Assembly: GCA_046484285.1 (NCBI GenBank)
Contig: JAWOBP010000151.1
Location: 12,668-76,667, forward strand
Source: CAZHCG01 sp046484285
GTDB taxonomy: Bacteria; Myxococcota_A; Polyangia; JAAYKL01
Direction: 5' to 3'
DNA: 64,000 bases
Shown here: positions 45,501-53,787 of the stretch, piece by piece
Position numbering within the stretch: position 1 is the stretch's first letter
Layout of the letters: the number at the start of each line of letters is the position of its first letter
Notes under the pieces: generated by a model
Told to the model about the DNA's origin: nothing
Seen by the model: the letters and a program-made list of their open reading frames with translations, nothing else
The model's database searches: none
Translations under genes and position numbers: made by a program

Positions 45501-45933
45501 GATGCTGCTCGAGGGCTACTTGCAGTTCTCGAACGCCGACCCGGAGGACAGCGAGCACTGCGAGCGGTCGGTAGAGATCCTGGAGCAGCTGGTGGTGGAT
45601 CAAGCCCACTACAGCTCCGGGCACCCGGAGATCCACTACTACCTGGGGTTGTGCCACGACAACGCGCTGCACTTCGACAAGGCGGTCAAGAACGTGCGGG
45701 CCTACGTGCGGATCGTAGACGAGATCGAGAGGCGGGCGCGAATCGCGCTGGCCCAGGCGCGGGCGAACATGGAGGGGCGCCTGGAGGGCAGGAGCGGCAC
45801 GATGCCGATCGAGCTGCCGCCCGATCCGCCCGGAGCGCCGACCACCGACGCGCCGGGCGAGTCGCCCAAGGCCCTGCGCGAGCCGGAGCCGGAAAAGAGC
45901 GAAAATCGAGCGCGGGCTCGACCCAGCCAATGA
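42532..45933 (+). CDS. Membrane-fused spermidine-synthase-like protein with C-terminal helical repeats
   Basis: 1133 aa from GTG 42532; no Shine-Dalgarno, consistent with an almost leaderless transcript. The first ~470 residues have about 12 membrane segments in two related halves (FVLSGVSGLTLEIVWTRML; FFLSGLAAMNLQVVWNRAM). Residues ~500-800 form a methyltransferase-fold polyamine-synthase-like domain (DVAIVGFGSGVTVGSAL; VDVVELE; YDVIVSEPSNPWITGVSNMF). The remaining ~330 residues contain TPR-like helices and a Pro-rich tail. Soluble spermidine synthases are ~280 aa; membrane fusions of this type are common but uncharacterised, and true polyamine synthesis is doubtful. Confidence 0.85.
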   Translation: MLRRSKRYGLHPLILVAFVLSGVSGLTLEIVWTRMLEHVFGATTLAISTVLTCFMGGMALGSWLLGRFADRLRDTLSLYAAAEGIVGLCALVIPLLIRDFYPDLNRWMVANMGNSFWLYSLVRFAAVAAVLIVPTTCMGATLPLLSRHVVRHRGHMLRVGSRIGTLFTLNTFGAVCGVFLATFALLPGVGLAATNAVAGGTNIALCIAVLALRRRMTRAAEPAADAEDRDVEIATAVEGFRQFEPRPAERGVALWGFFLSGLAAMNLQVVWNRAMAMIIGSSVYSFALVLLAFLIGLAGGAALMSRWSKRIRDPVVALALVELAIAACAAANYLYMDDLPRTFATLVTGHIEAYEQHVGLVQFLMFGVAALAVLPSTLGMGATFPLTVRIAARGLGSVGRDVGGVYALNTLGSICGSFLSAFVFVPLFSRTFDGAGMQISFFLSVSIYAALGLALLVLSRLRRIARAAAAAATAGLAALFLVGAPGWDPAEMTIGVFRLSLMEDALDEESWGAPDIKYYYDGVTTTVSIELWGRHFALKNNGKVDASNGDDMPTQIMIAAYPLLLHPRGPQDLDVAIVGFGSGVTVGSALQFPVEHVDVVELESAVVAASSVFGSMEGETIDPEFAVNHLVYRRPRDPSSGEPNPEYDPADLDTLVIEERVTIHNNDGRNFLAASPEKYDVIVSEPSNPWITGVSNMFTQESFRSSAGALEPDGIFAQWVQLYELSPENIKMIFRTFASVFPHVAVFSCEDLSSDTVLLGSFSPIDLDLSRVRAAMSDPRVAAELERAYVLSPTDALARVLLVDREELLEYTDGPGRPPGEQLPVNTDDNALIEFSAPHDLISFRSFAGYLATIYTEKWRFGRISRELSGLSPGARGARELAEMALSLLSNGRKREASACLDLAAERAEDDSFVRHVARVASLLGGAGGAPLPEIEGPNPEPGLSEAQAAELERRVADVNRSLELGAHRDALERLKRIPRHLRDRGGPQMMLLEGYLQFSNADPEDSEHCERSVEILEQLVVDQAHYSSGHPEIHYYLGLCHDNALHFDKAVKNVRAYVRIVDEIERRARIALAQARANMEGRLEGRSGTMPIELPPDPPGAPTTDAPGESPKALREPEPEKSENRARARPSQ

Positions 45934-46435
45934 GGTCGCAAGACCGCCCGTGACAGCTCCTCGGGATCAGCGTCGAGATGGTGCTCGATCCCACCAGCGA
46001 AGAGTTGCTCGCCGACGAAAGGTGACGTCCGTACTTCGTCCTTTGCGCCTGGCCGGCGCGAGAAAACGCTTGCGGGCCCATCGGTCGCGAAGTTTTCATC
46101 CTGTACTCCTACCAGCTGGGGCTGACCTCCACGGAGCAGTGCGGCTACGTGGGCACGGACACGATGTGGGAGAACGGGGAGTCCCGCTGGTGCTGCCGAT
46201 GGTGATGGCCTGGTACGGGACAACAATCAATCCTCCCAAGGACATCGGCTTCGACGACGGAGATCCGGGCCGTAGTCCGGCCTGCTGGGTGGGGTGGTCG
46301 TACGACGGCGAGAGGTTCTACGCGGCCCAAAAAGCCGGCTCACCCGCTTCGAGTCGGGGTATCGTGATCGAGCGCCGCCCACCGGACCCCCGGCCCGAAA
46401 CGTTTTCCCCACAGCGCGGAGTGCTCATCTTCGGC
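45934..46435. other. Gene-free interval with no recognisable content
   Basis: About 500 bp. Short open stretches exist on the + strand (for example LGISVEMVLDPTSEELLADE at ~45959 and REVFILYSYQLGLTS at ~46087), but each is interrupted and none shows a family match I recognise. They could be fragments of a decayed gene. No hairpin terminator or repeat is seen. Confidence 0.5.
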
Positions 46436-46464
46436 TTTACACGCGCTTGCGTGCCTCATAGTGT
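46436..46464 (+). promoter_or_regulatory. Possible promoter of the M24 peptidase/OPT genes
   Basis: TTTACA (46436-46441), 17-bp spacer, TAGTGT (46459-46464). The -10 is poor. The ribosome site GGAGG follows at 46481. Confidence 0.4.
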
Positions 46465-46492
46465 AGGCAGTCTGAAGACTGGAGGCATGCCA

Positions 46493-47671
46493 ATGATCCG
46501 TGCAAAGCTCGAGCAGGCGGCCGGTATTCTGGACGAGCTGGGTATCGACCTTTGGATGATCTTCGCCCGCGAGTCCTCGAAGGTGCACGACCCGTGCATC
46601 GACCTGGTGGTTGGAGGCAACGTGACCTGGCCCTCGGCGTTCCTGGTGGGACGCGGCGGAGAGCGGGTCGCGATCGTGGGCTCGCTCGAGGAGCCGGCCT
46701 TCCGGGCGCTGGGCCACTACGAGGTCGTGCCCTACCTGGAGGGCGTCAGCCGGCCGCTGCGCGAGCGCCTCGCCTCCCTCGACCCGGCCGAGATCGCGAT
46801 CAACTTCTCCAAGAACGACGAGATGGCCGACGGGCTGACCCACGGCCAGTTCCTGCTGCTCGGCGAGATCCTGGAGGGCACTCCCTACGCCGAGCGCCTG
46901 GTCTCTTCGGAAGAGATCGTTTCGCGCCTGCGCTCGCGCAAGATGCCGCCCGAGCTGGAGCGCATCGAGCGGGCCTGCGCCGAGACCGTCGACCTCTTCT
47001 CGCAGATGAATGACCGCATCGCGACCGGGATGACGGAAAAGGAGATCGCCGCGGTGATGGTCGAGATCATGGAGAGCAAGGGCCTGGAGCGCGCCTGGGA
47101 TCCGGAGCACTGCCCGGCGGTCTTCACCGGGCCCGAGTCGGCCGGCGCCCACGCCGGTCCCACCGACCGCGAGATGTTGCCCGGGCACCTGATGAACGTC
47201 GATTTCGGGATGCGCTACCAGGGCTACTGCTCCGACTTGCAGCGCACCTGGTACTGCCTCGCTCCCGGCGAGAGCGAGCCGCCCGAGGCGGTGCGCAAGG
47301 GCTTCGAGACGATTCGCGACGCAATCCGCAAGGCCGGCGAGTTCATCCGCCCCGGCGTGCAGGGCAAGGACGTGGACGCGGTCGCCCGCGGGCACATCAC
47401 CGCGGCGGGCTACGACGAGTACCCGCACGCGCTCGGCCACCAGATCGGGCGCGAGGCGCACGACGGCGCCGGGCTGCTCTGCCCCGAGTGGGAGCGCTAC
47501 GGCGAGCGCCCCTACGCCGTGGTGGAGGAAGGACAGTGCTACACCATCGAGCCGCGGCTGACCGTGCCCGAGCACGGCGTGGCGACGATGGAGGAGATCG
47601 TGGTGGTCACCGCGGACGGAGTGCGCTATCTCTCCGAGCCGCAGACCGAGATCATGCTGGTAAAGAGCTGA
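46493..47671 (+). CDS. M24-family metallopeptidase (Xaa-Pro aminopeptidase-like)
   Basis: 392 aa from ATG 46493 (7 nt after GGAGG; an ATG at 46487 is too close). The N-terminal creatinase-like domain (~1-150) is followed by the pita-bread catalytic domain with metal ligands in MNVDFGMRYQGYCSDLQRTW, a His in HALGHQIGREAHDG and Glu in TIEPRLTVP and MEEIVVV. It removes N-terminal residues from Pro-containing peptides. The peptide transporter gene follows 22 bp later, suggesting uptake and hydrolysis as a unit. Confidence 0.9.
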   Translation: MIRAKLEQAAGILDELGIDLWMIFARESSKVHDPCIDLVVGGNVTWPSAFLVGRGGERVAIVGSLEEPAFRALGHYEVVPYLEGVSRPLRERLASLDPAEIAINFSKNDEMADGLTHGQFLLLGEILEGTPYAERLVSSEEIVSRLRSRKMPPELERIERACAETVDLFSQMNDRIATGMTEKEIAAVMVEIMESKGLERAWDPEHCPAVFTGPESAGAHAGPTDREMLPGHLMNVDFGMRYQGYCSDLQRTWYCLAPGESEPPEAVRKGFETIRDAIRKAGEFIRPGVQGKDVDAVARGHITAAGYDEYPHALGHQIGREAHDGAGLLCPEWERYGERPYAVVEEGQCYTIEPRLTVPEHGVATMEEIVVVTADGVRYLSEPQTEIMLVKS

Positions 47672-47693
47672 CATAGCAAAAAAGGAGAACGGC

Positions 47694-49961
47694 ATGGGCG
47701 AGCCCAACGCTCCGAGCAAGCAGATCAAGCTGCTGCCCGACAACGCCTACCGCAGGCTGAAGCCGGGCGAGAAGTACGAGCCGATCGTCCCGGCCGGGGA
47801 CCTGCGCCCCGAGGTGACTTCCTGGTCGGTGACGATCGGGCTGATCCTGACGGCCATCTTCGCCGCGGCCTGCGTCTACATCGCGCTGCGCGCCGGCAAC
47901 GGGATCGAGGCTGCGATTCCGATCGCCATCTTGGCGATCTTCTTCGGCAAGATGAAGAAGCAGCGCAGCACGATCCTTGAGAACGTGATCGTGCAGTCGA
48001 TCGGACAGGCCTCCGGGGTGGTGGCCGCCGGCGCGGCTTTCCTCGTGCCTGCCTTGTACATCAACCAGCTGGAGCCCGAGTTCTGGCAGATCTTCCTGGC
48101 CTGTTTCATCGGCGGCTCGCTGGGCGTGGTGCTGATCATCCCGCTGCGCAAGTACTTCGTGCGCGAGCAGCACGGCGAGCTGCCGTTCCCCGAGGCCACG
48201 GCGGTCAACGAGATCCTGTGCTCGGGCGAGTCGAGCGGACCCACCGCGGGCAAGGTGCTGATCATCGCCTTCTTCCTGGGCGCGGGCTACGACTTCCTGG
48301 TCGAGGCGGTCCACCTCTGGCCGGCGGACGTCAGCACCGGCGTGCTGCTCGGCGGCGCGGGCGAGGCGATGGAGTCCTCGCGGTTCAGCGTCTCGGTGAT
48401 CGCGATCGCGGCGCTGTTCGGGCTCGGTTACATTATCGGCATCAAGTACGCCTCGATCATCGCCTCGGGATCGGTGCTGGCGATGCTGGTGCTGGTGCCG
48501 ATGGTCTACACCTTCGGCTCGCAGCTGGGCGACTTCCAGTACGCCGGCTCCTCGTACGAGATCGGCTCGATGAGCTCCGGCCAGATCTTCGCCGCCTTCA
48601 TCAAGCCGATCGGTATCGGCGCGATCGCGGTCTCGGGCCTGGTCGGCATCATCCGGCTGGGCAAGATCATCGGCGGGTCTATCTCGCTGGGCTTCAAGGG
48701 GCTCAAGGGCGGGGCCAAGAAGAGCGACGACCCGCGCACCGACATCGACATGAACCCCAAGAACGTGCTGCTGATCCAGTTCGCGATGGCCGCGCTGCTC
48801 GCGATCCTGTTCTTCGTAGTGGCGATCACCACGGTCGACTCGGCGACGGGCGAGCCCTACACCGTCAACGACGCGCTGCTGTACGCCCTGGTCGGCGCGA
48901 TCGTCGGCTATCTGCTCTCGTTCCTCTTCACTCCGGTCGCGGCGCAGGCGATCGCGATCGTGGGCGTCAACCCGGTCTCGGGGATGACGCTGATCACGGT
49001 CGTGTTCACGATCCTGGTGCTGGTGCTGGTCGGGCTGCGCGGGGAGGGCGGAATGTTCGTCGCGCTGGTGGTCGGCACCGCGGTCTGCACGGCGTTGAGC
49101 ACCTCGGGAGCGCTGGTCTCCGACTTCAAGATCGGGTACTGGATCGGAGCCACGCCCAGGCAGCAGGAGCGCTGGAAGTTCCTCGGGATCGCGGTGGCGG
49201 CCGTGGTGGTCGCGGTCGTGATTCCGCTGATGGACTCCAGCTACCACTTCCTGGTCGAGGACCCGGCCTCGGGCGAGCTGATCTCCAACACCAAGCAGCT
49301 GCCCGCCCCGCAGGCGAACATGATCGCCGCGGTCAGCCGCGGTCTGCTCTCCGACCCGGCCAACCAGCCCTGGCTGCTCTACGGCCTGGGCGGGATCATG
49401 GCGGTGGTGCTGTTCATGTCGGGCACTCCGATGCTGGCCTTCGCGCTGGGCATGTACCTGCCGATCGGGATCAACATGGCGATCCTGGCCGGGGCCTTCA
49501 CCGCCTGGCTGGTCTCCAGGACCGGCGGCTCCGAGCGGGCACGCAAGGCGCGCGCCGAGCAGGGAACGCTGATCGCCTCGGGGATGATGGCGGGCGCGGC
49601 GATCTTCGGCATCATCACCGCCGCGCTGCGCCTGCCCGACCTGGGCGCTCCCAACCGCTTCATCAGCATCGGGATCGACATGAAGCTGGTCGACGGTCAG
49701 CTCAGCGAGACCCCGCACGAGTGGTACGAGAGCCTGACAGGCGAGCTGATCTCGATCCTGATGCTGGTCGGCCTGGGGCTGACCTGCTTCCTGCTGGCCC
49801 GCTGGGGCGCCAAGGGCACCATCCACGAGGAGGACCAGCTCGCGGCCGCGAGCGCCGACCAGGCCCCCGACCCCGAGATCGCCGAAGAAGACGCCCCGTC
49901 CGCGGACGAGAGCCAGACCGCGCCCGACGCGGATCAGGCGGACGATGGCGAGGAGAAGTAG
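47694..49961 (+). CDS. OPT-family oligopeptide transporter
   Basis: 755 aa. AAGGAG precedes the ATG. About 14-16 membrane helices are visible, with the OPT features LRPEVTSWSVTIGLILTAIF, NVIVQSIGQASGVVAAG and EQHGELPFPEATAVNEIL. The C-terminal ~40 residues are acidic and probably cytosolic. It imports peptides or metal-chelate complexes by proton symport. Pairing with the M24 peptidase supports peptides. Confidence 0.92.
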   Translation: MGEPNAPSKQIKLLPDNAYRRLKPGEKYEPIVPAGDLRPEVTSWSVTIGLILTAIFAAACVYIALRAGNGIEAAIPIAILAIFFGKMKKQRSTILENVIVQSIGQASGVVAAGAAFLVPALYINQLEPEFWQIFLACFIGGSLGVVLIIPLRKYFVREQHGELPFPEATAVNEILCSGESSGPTAGKVLIIAFFLGAGYDFLVEAVHLWPADVSTGVLLGGAGEAMESSRFSVSVIAIAALFGLGYIIGIKYASIIASGSVLAMLVLVPMVYTFGSQLGDFQYAGSSYEIGSMSSGQIFAAFIKPIGIGAIAVSGLVGIIRLGKIIGGSISLGFKGLKGGAKKSDDPRTDIDMNPKNVLLIQFAMAALLAILFFVVAITTVDSATGEPYTVNDALLYALVGAIVGYLLSFLFTPVAAQAIAIVGVNPVSGMTLITVVFTILVLVLVGLRGEGGMFVALVVGTAVCTALSTSGALVSDFKIGYWIGATPRQQERWKFLGIAVAAVVVAVVIPLMDSSYHFLVEDPASGELISNTKQLPAPQANMIAAVSRGLLSDPANQPWLLYGLGGIMAVVLFMSGTPMLAFALGMYLPIGINMAILAGAFTAWLVSRTGGSERARKARAEQGTLIASGMMAGAAIFGIITAALRLPDLGAPNRFISIGIDMKLVDGQLSETPHEWYESLTGELISILMLVGLGLTCFLLARWGAKGTIHEEDQLAAASADQAPDPEIAEEDAPSADESQTAPDADQADDGEEK

Positions 49962-49990
49962 GGTCGATACCATCCGGTCAAGGGGGCGCG

Positions 49991-51178
49991 ATGGGCACGA
50001 GAGGCAGACGAGCGAGCAAGGAAGAACGTCTCGAGGTAAGCGACCTCGGACCGATTGAGCGGGTCGTGCTGAAGCCGCGCGAGTTGACCGTCATCGCCGG
50101 AGAGCAGGCCACCGGCAAGTCGCTGGTGGCTCAGTTGCTCTATTTCTTCCGCGGTCTCGAAGGTCATCTGGCCAACCGCTTCAAGCCAGACCTCCGCAAA
50201 CAAAAAGCATGGAAGGCGGAGTTGGTGCGCGGGCTGCTCGACGATCTGCGGGGAGTCTCTTTCGGCTACTTCGCCAATCAGAAAGCGCGGATTGCATACC
50301 GTCCCAAAGGCGTCGAGTCCGATTTGACCCTCTCCGTGTACCAGGCCAATCGACGGATTTCCCCCGGCAGGATGCTGGGCAGAAAAATGGAGAGTTGGAC
50401 AAGTGACTGGGAGCGCTCGCCGGCGAAGCTGAGCAAACCCACCCGTCCGCAGATTTTCGTACCTACCGAGCGATCTTTGTTCACGCGGTTCATCCAGCAG
50501 CAGCCCAAGATCCTTTTTTCCGACTACCAGCCGTTGCCGGTCCGGGAATTCGCCAACACTTTGCAGACCGCGTTGGATCGCTACGCGGAGTCGCCGGCGG
50601 CCGGTCGCCGCTTGCGCAAGTTGCAGCGCGCCGCGCTTCGTGGGGCAGCCTATGTTCCCAAGCGCGGAAGAAGGATCTGGAAGTGGAAGACCAGCAACGG
50701 CGACGGAAAGTCGGCCAAAATTCTTCCGATAGAGGCGGTGGCGTCGGGGCAGATGGAGGCCTGGCCGTTTTTCGCAGTTGCCGAGGCCTACCTCGATCGC
50801 GGCATCGAGGCGGACTACTACCTGGAGGAGCCCGAGACACACCTGCACCCGGTGGCACAGGTCAAGATCATGGATGCCATCGCGTTGTTGATCGATAGCG
50901 GCAACAGGGTCGTGTTGACCACCCATTCTCCGTACATGCTCTATCGGCTCAATAATCTGATACAACGCCATTTGAACCGCGGCGCGGGGACCTACAAGCA
51001 AGATTCGGCTCTTGCAATCTCTCCCGACAGGGTCAGCGCCTATTGTCTCGGAGACCGGCGGCGCGACATCATGGATCGAGACGGGACAGGACTGGTAGAC
51101 GCGGAGGAGTTGGAGCGAGTGGCTGATGATCTGGGAGGCGAATTCGAAAAGCTGCTGGACGAAGGACAACCGCGGTGA
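49991..51178 (+). CDS. ABC/OLD-type AAA ATPase of a two-gene unit
   Basis: 395 aa from ATG 49991, preceded by AGGGGG. It has Walker A GEQATGKS (37-44), ABC-signature-like ASGQME (251-256), Walker B and catalytic Glu in YYLEEPETHLHP (276-287) and H-switch LTTHSP (His312). This is the arrangement of the AAA_15/AAA_21, RecF/OLD-like ATPases found in many defence modules. The middle (~60-240) holds an uncharacterised insertion. The C-terminus ends with an acidic segment (MDRDGTGLVDAEELE). It has no TOPRIM domain. Its stop overlaps the GTG of the next gene (GTGA), so the two products are probably made in fixed ratio. Composition is slightly less GC-rich than neighbours, hinting at transfer. Confidence 0.8.
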   Translation: MGTRGRRASKEERLEVSDLGPIERVVLKPRELTVIAGEQATGKSLVAQLLYFFRGLEGHLANRFKPDLRKQKAWKAELVRGLLDDLRGVSFGYFANQKARIAYRPKGVESDLTLSVYQANRRISPGRMLGRKMESWTSDWERSPAKLSKPTRPQIFVPTERSLFTRFIQQQPKILFSDYQPLPVREFANTLQTALDRYAESPAAGRRLRKLQRAALRGAAYVPKRGRRIWKWKTSNGDGKSAKILPIEAVASGQMEAWPFFAVAEAYLDRGIEADYYLEEPETHLHPVAQVKIMDAIALLIDSGNRVVLTTHSPYMLYRLNNLIQRHLNRGAGTYKQDSALAISPDRVSAYCLGDRRRDIMDRDGTGLVDAEELERVADDLGGEFEKLLDEGQPR

Positions 51179-51708
51179 GCGCTCTGCGTGATGCTCTCGC
51201 AGCAGTCTCGTCCGACGTAGAGCTGTTCGGTGGCAATCGGATCGGAGAATCCGGCCGTTCGTTTTCGATAAAAAAGGTGCGGCGTGGTGACGAGGTGGTT
51301 GCTGCGCTGTTCGACCTCGGAGGCGAACGTGGGAACGGCGGCCTTCGTTGTGACGCACTGTTCTTGTGTCGTGCCGCCGGTGAGCTTCGCGTGACACCGG
51401 TTTTCGTCGAGCTCAAGGGCTCACACACCGGCCACGCGGTCCGACAAATCAAAGAGTCGGTACGTCACGTTTGCAAGAACACGAGCGGCAGCCACGACAG
51501 ACTCCAAGCGGAGACGACCGCGAATTCACGGCACGGGGGCAGAGTGCTGGGCCTGGTCGTAGCGCGTAAAGGGTTGAGCCTGCGCCAGGTGGAGCAGAAG
51601 ACCCTGTGCGAACAGGGCATCAGGCTCAAGATCGTTTCGGTCCCCAAAGGTAAGCCTGTCGTCAAAAAATGCAGCGAGCTTCACCGGTTGCTGCACAGCG
51701 GGTCGTAG
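51175..51708 (+). CDS. Small PD-(D/E)XK-nuclease-like partner protein
   Basis: 177 aa from GTG 51175, translationally coupled to the ATPase. The core reads GLRCDALFLC (Asp60), then PVFVELKGS (Glu79, Lys81) and HAVRQIKESV (Gln91): a D-x18-E-x-K pattern followed by a Q-bearing helix, as in PD-(D/E)XK nucleases. I recognise no named family. Nuclease activity is inference from the motif and from the ATPase partner. Confidence 0.65.
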   Translation: MSALRDALAAVSSDVELFGGNRIGESGRSFSIKKVRRGDEVVAALFDLGGERGNGGLRCDALFLCRAAGELRVTPVFVELKGSHTGHAVRQIKESVRHVCKNTSGSHDRLQAETTANSRHGGRVLGLVVARKGLSLRQVEQKTLCEQGIRLKIVSVPKGKPVVKKCSELHRLLHSGS

Positions 51709-51784
51709 ACATCAACTTTTTTGCAACTCCCAGGGCCGATCGTCCGATGTAGGGGGTACAGCCATTGATTTGCGGAGGTGCAAA

Positions 51785-53038
51785 ATGGAATCGATCACGC
51801 TGTACCACGAGGGCCGACCGGTGATTCACCACCCGCTGCCGGGTGACACCTGCTCGGTGGGATCGGATCCGGGCGACGACATCGTGCTGGCCGGCGAGGG
51901 AGCGGGCGAGCGGCGGCTGCTGCTGTACCGGGGCGAGGACGGACGCTGGCTCTCGCGTCCCGATCCCTCTTTGGCCGAGGAGCGGGCCCGCCCGGTCGAG
52001 CCCGGCAAGCGGCTGGCGCTGGGTCCCTACGCCCTGGAGATCGGGAGCCTGCGGGCCGCGGCCCCGGAGGATCTCGACGGCGAGCCCGGGCCGGATGCCG
52101 GCGGCGCGATCTCCGACGACCTGGGGCTGGTGGGGCGCTCCGCCGCGATGCGCCTTCTGCGGATGGACGTGCGGCGCTTCGGCGCGCTGGGCGCTCCGGT
52201 GCTGATCCAGGGCGAGACCGGAACCGGCAAGGAACTGGTCGCCAGGGCGATCCACGACTGCTCCCCGCGGCGGCGGGGCCCGCTGGTCACGATCAACTGC
52301 GGCGCGCTGTCCGAGTCGCTGGTGCAAGACGCGCTGTTCGGCCACGAGCGCGGCGCGTTCACCGGCGCCGGCAGCATTCACCGCGGCGTGTTCGAGCAGG
52401 CCGACGGCGGGACGCTGTTCCTCGACGAGATTGGCGAGCTGCCCCCGGCCCAGCAGGCGGCGTTGCTACGCGTGCTCGACGACGGCCGCGTGCGCCGCCT
52501 GGGAGCGGAACGCGACGCAAAGGTCGACGTGCGCGTGGCGGCCGCCACCAACTGCGACCTGCGCGAGATGGTAAGGCGCGGAGATTTTCGCGCCGACCTC
52601 TACCACCGGCTGGCGGCGTTGCGTATCTCCACTCCCCCGCTGCGCGATCGCCCCGAGGACATCGGTCCGCTGGCCGAGCACTTTTTGACGCGGATGGAAA
52701 AGGAGGTCGGTGTGCGCCGCCTTTCCGCCGCTGCGCTGCGCCTGCTCGAGAGCTGCAAGTGGCCGGGCAACGCGCGCGAGCTGCGCAACGTGCTGTACCG
52801 CGCCGCCGCGTTCTCCTCCCGCGCCCGGATTCCGGAAAATGCGCTGATTCTGGACGAGCAGCGACCGATCGCCCGCGCCCGCAGGAAGCGATCCGCCGCG
52901 CACCTGCGCAAGCTCTCGACGAAACACCTGGAGGAGATCATAGAGCGGCACCGAGGCAACGTGGCCTCCGCCGCCCGAGAGCTGGGAGTCCCCCGCACCA
53001 CCCTGCGCGACAGGATCAAAGGCACCGAGTTGCTGTAG
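51785..53038 (+). CDS. Sigma-54-dependent activator with N-terminal FHA domain
   Basis: 417 aa from ATG 51785, with GGAGGTG upstream. The FHA-like domain (~5-100, SVGSDPGDDIVLAG) replaces the usual receiver. The AAA+ domain (~115-345) has Walker A GETGTGKE, the sigma-54 contact loop GAFTGA, Walker B TLFLDEIGELP and a C-terminal Fis-type HTH (NVASAARELGVPRTTLRDRI). FHA modules bind phosphothreonine, so it may be controlled by the Ser/Thr kinases of this genome. It is a candidate activator for the sigma-54 site at 18932. Confidence 0.93.
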   Translation: MESITLYHEGRPVIHHPLPGDTCSVGSDPGDDIVLAGEGAGERRLLLYRGEDGRWLSRPDPSLAEERARPVEPGKRLALGPYALEIGSLRAAAPEDLDGEPGPDAGGAISDDLGLVGRSAAMRLLRMDVRRFGALGAPVLIQGETGTGKELVARAIHDCSPRRRGPLVTINCGALSESLVQDALFGHERGAFTGAGSIHRGVFEQADGGTLFLDEIGELPPAQQAALLRVLDDGRVRRLGAERDAKVDVRVAAATNCDLREMVRRGDFRADLYHRLAALRISTPPLRDRPEDIGPLAEHFLTRMEKEVGVRRLSAAALRLLESCKWPGNARELRNVLYRAAAFSSRARIPENALILDEQRPIARARRKRSAAHLRKLSTKHLEEIIERHRGNVASAARELGVPRTTLRDRIKGTELL

Positions 53039-53132
53039 CGCCCAGTGAAATTGCCCTTGGGTTGTCCGATCTCTCGAAAAGGGTCCGATCTCTCCCTTGC
53101 CGGATGGGGCTCGGCGTTCTACGATCCCTGAC

Positions 53133-53336
53133 ATGAGCAAACGCGACGCTGCTGTGGCGGGGTTTTTCTACCCCGGAGCTCGCGAGGGGCTGCTCGCCGA
53201 GGTCGATCGCTGCCTGGAAGGTGATTCGCCCCGCGAGCGGGCCTCGATGGTCGTCCTGCCCCACGCGGGCTACGTCTTCTCCGGGGGCGGAAAGGCCGTG
53301 GCCTCGCCGGTGTCCGGCCTGGTCAAAGGGAAATAG
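53133..53336 (+). pseudogene. Truncated Memo (MEMO1) family gene
   Basis: 67 codons from ATG 53133. The start of the Memo fold is clear (VAGFFYPGAREGLLAEVD, then VVLPHAGYVFSGGGKA), including the conserved PHAGY metal-site motif. The frame then diverges and ends. Intact family members are ~270 aa, so the last three quarters are gone. The downstream ~190 bp contains no continuation. Confidence 0.72.
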
Positions 53337-53526
53337 AGGTTGCCGAAGAGATCGGCGGCCCCGAAATCAACAGCCATAGCTGATCACAGATCAAGCCTTG
53401 ACGATTCGCGCGGTGAGTGGTAGCGAAGAAAAAGAAAATGTGTAGTCGACGCATTTTATCAACTGCGGAGAAGAGGAGAGTCGCAATGAACGGTTCATCC
53501 CCCCCGAAATTTCGATATAGTCCGCG

Positions 53527-53627
53527 GTGACAATTCAAAAAGGCCCCATCACCGAAATCGTTCGCAGCTGATCGCGCTGGCGTTGCTGTTTCTATCTCCT
53601 GCATCCTGCGCAGTTGGCGATGATTCT
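53527..53627 (+). pseudogene. Possible lipoprotein gene start, frameshifted and cut by MITE copy 3
   Basis: A reading frame encodes a convincing lipoprotein signal (SQLIALALLFLSPASC, then AVGDDSS) and runs straight into the MITE at 53627. It has no start codon in frame. GTG 53527, placed 5 nt after TATAGT, becomes in-frame if one base is gained or lost in the A5 run at 53537-53541. It is a relic; confidence is limited by the short length. Confidence 0.4.
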
Positions 53628-53787
53628 AGTGCCTCGTCAATCGAAAACGTTCGGGTAGAGCGAGCAACTGTCCGCGAGGCCAAGGAAGGACGACGAAGGC
53701 GTGGCAGCGCCACGTCGAGGAGGAGTGACGCCGGGATCGTGGCCAGGGGCCGCTCTCACCCGAACGGGAGAGGTTGACGAGGCACTA
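53627..53787 (+). mobile_element. MITE-like element, copy 3 (divergent)
   Basis: 159 bp between AGTGCCTCGTCAA and its inverted copy, flanked by TA on both sides. The inner arms also match (CGTTCGGGT in both). The core shares blocks such as GCGAGGCCAAGGAA, GACGACGAAGG and GAGGAGGAGTGACGC with copies 1 and 2 but is otherwise diverged. It separates a truncated lipoprotein start from the radical SAM start codon, which is the next base. Confidence 0.87.
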
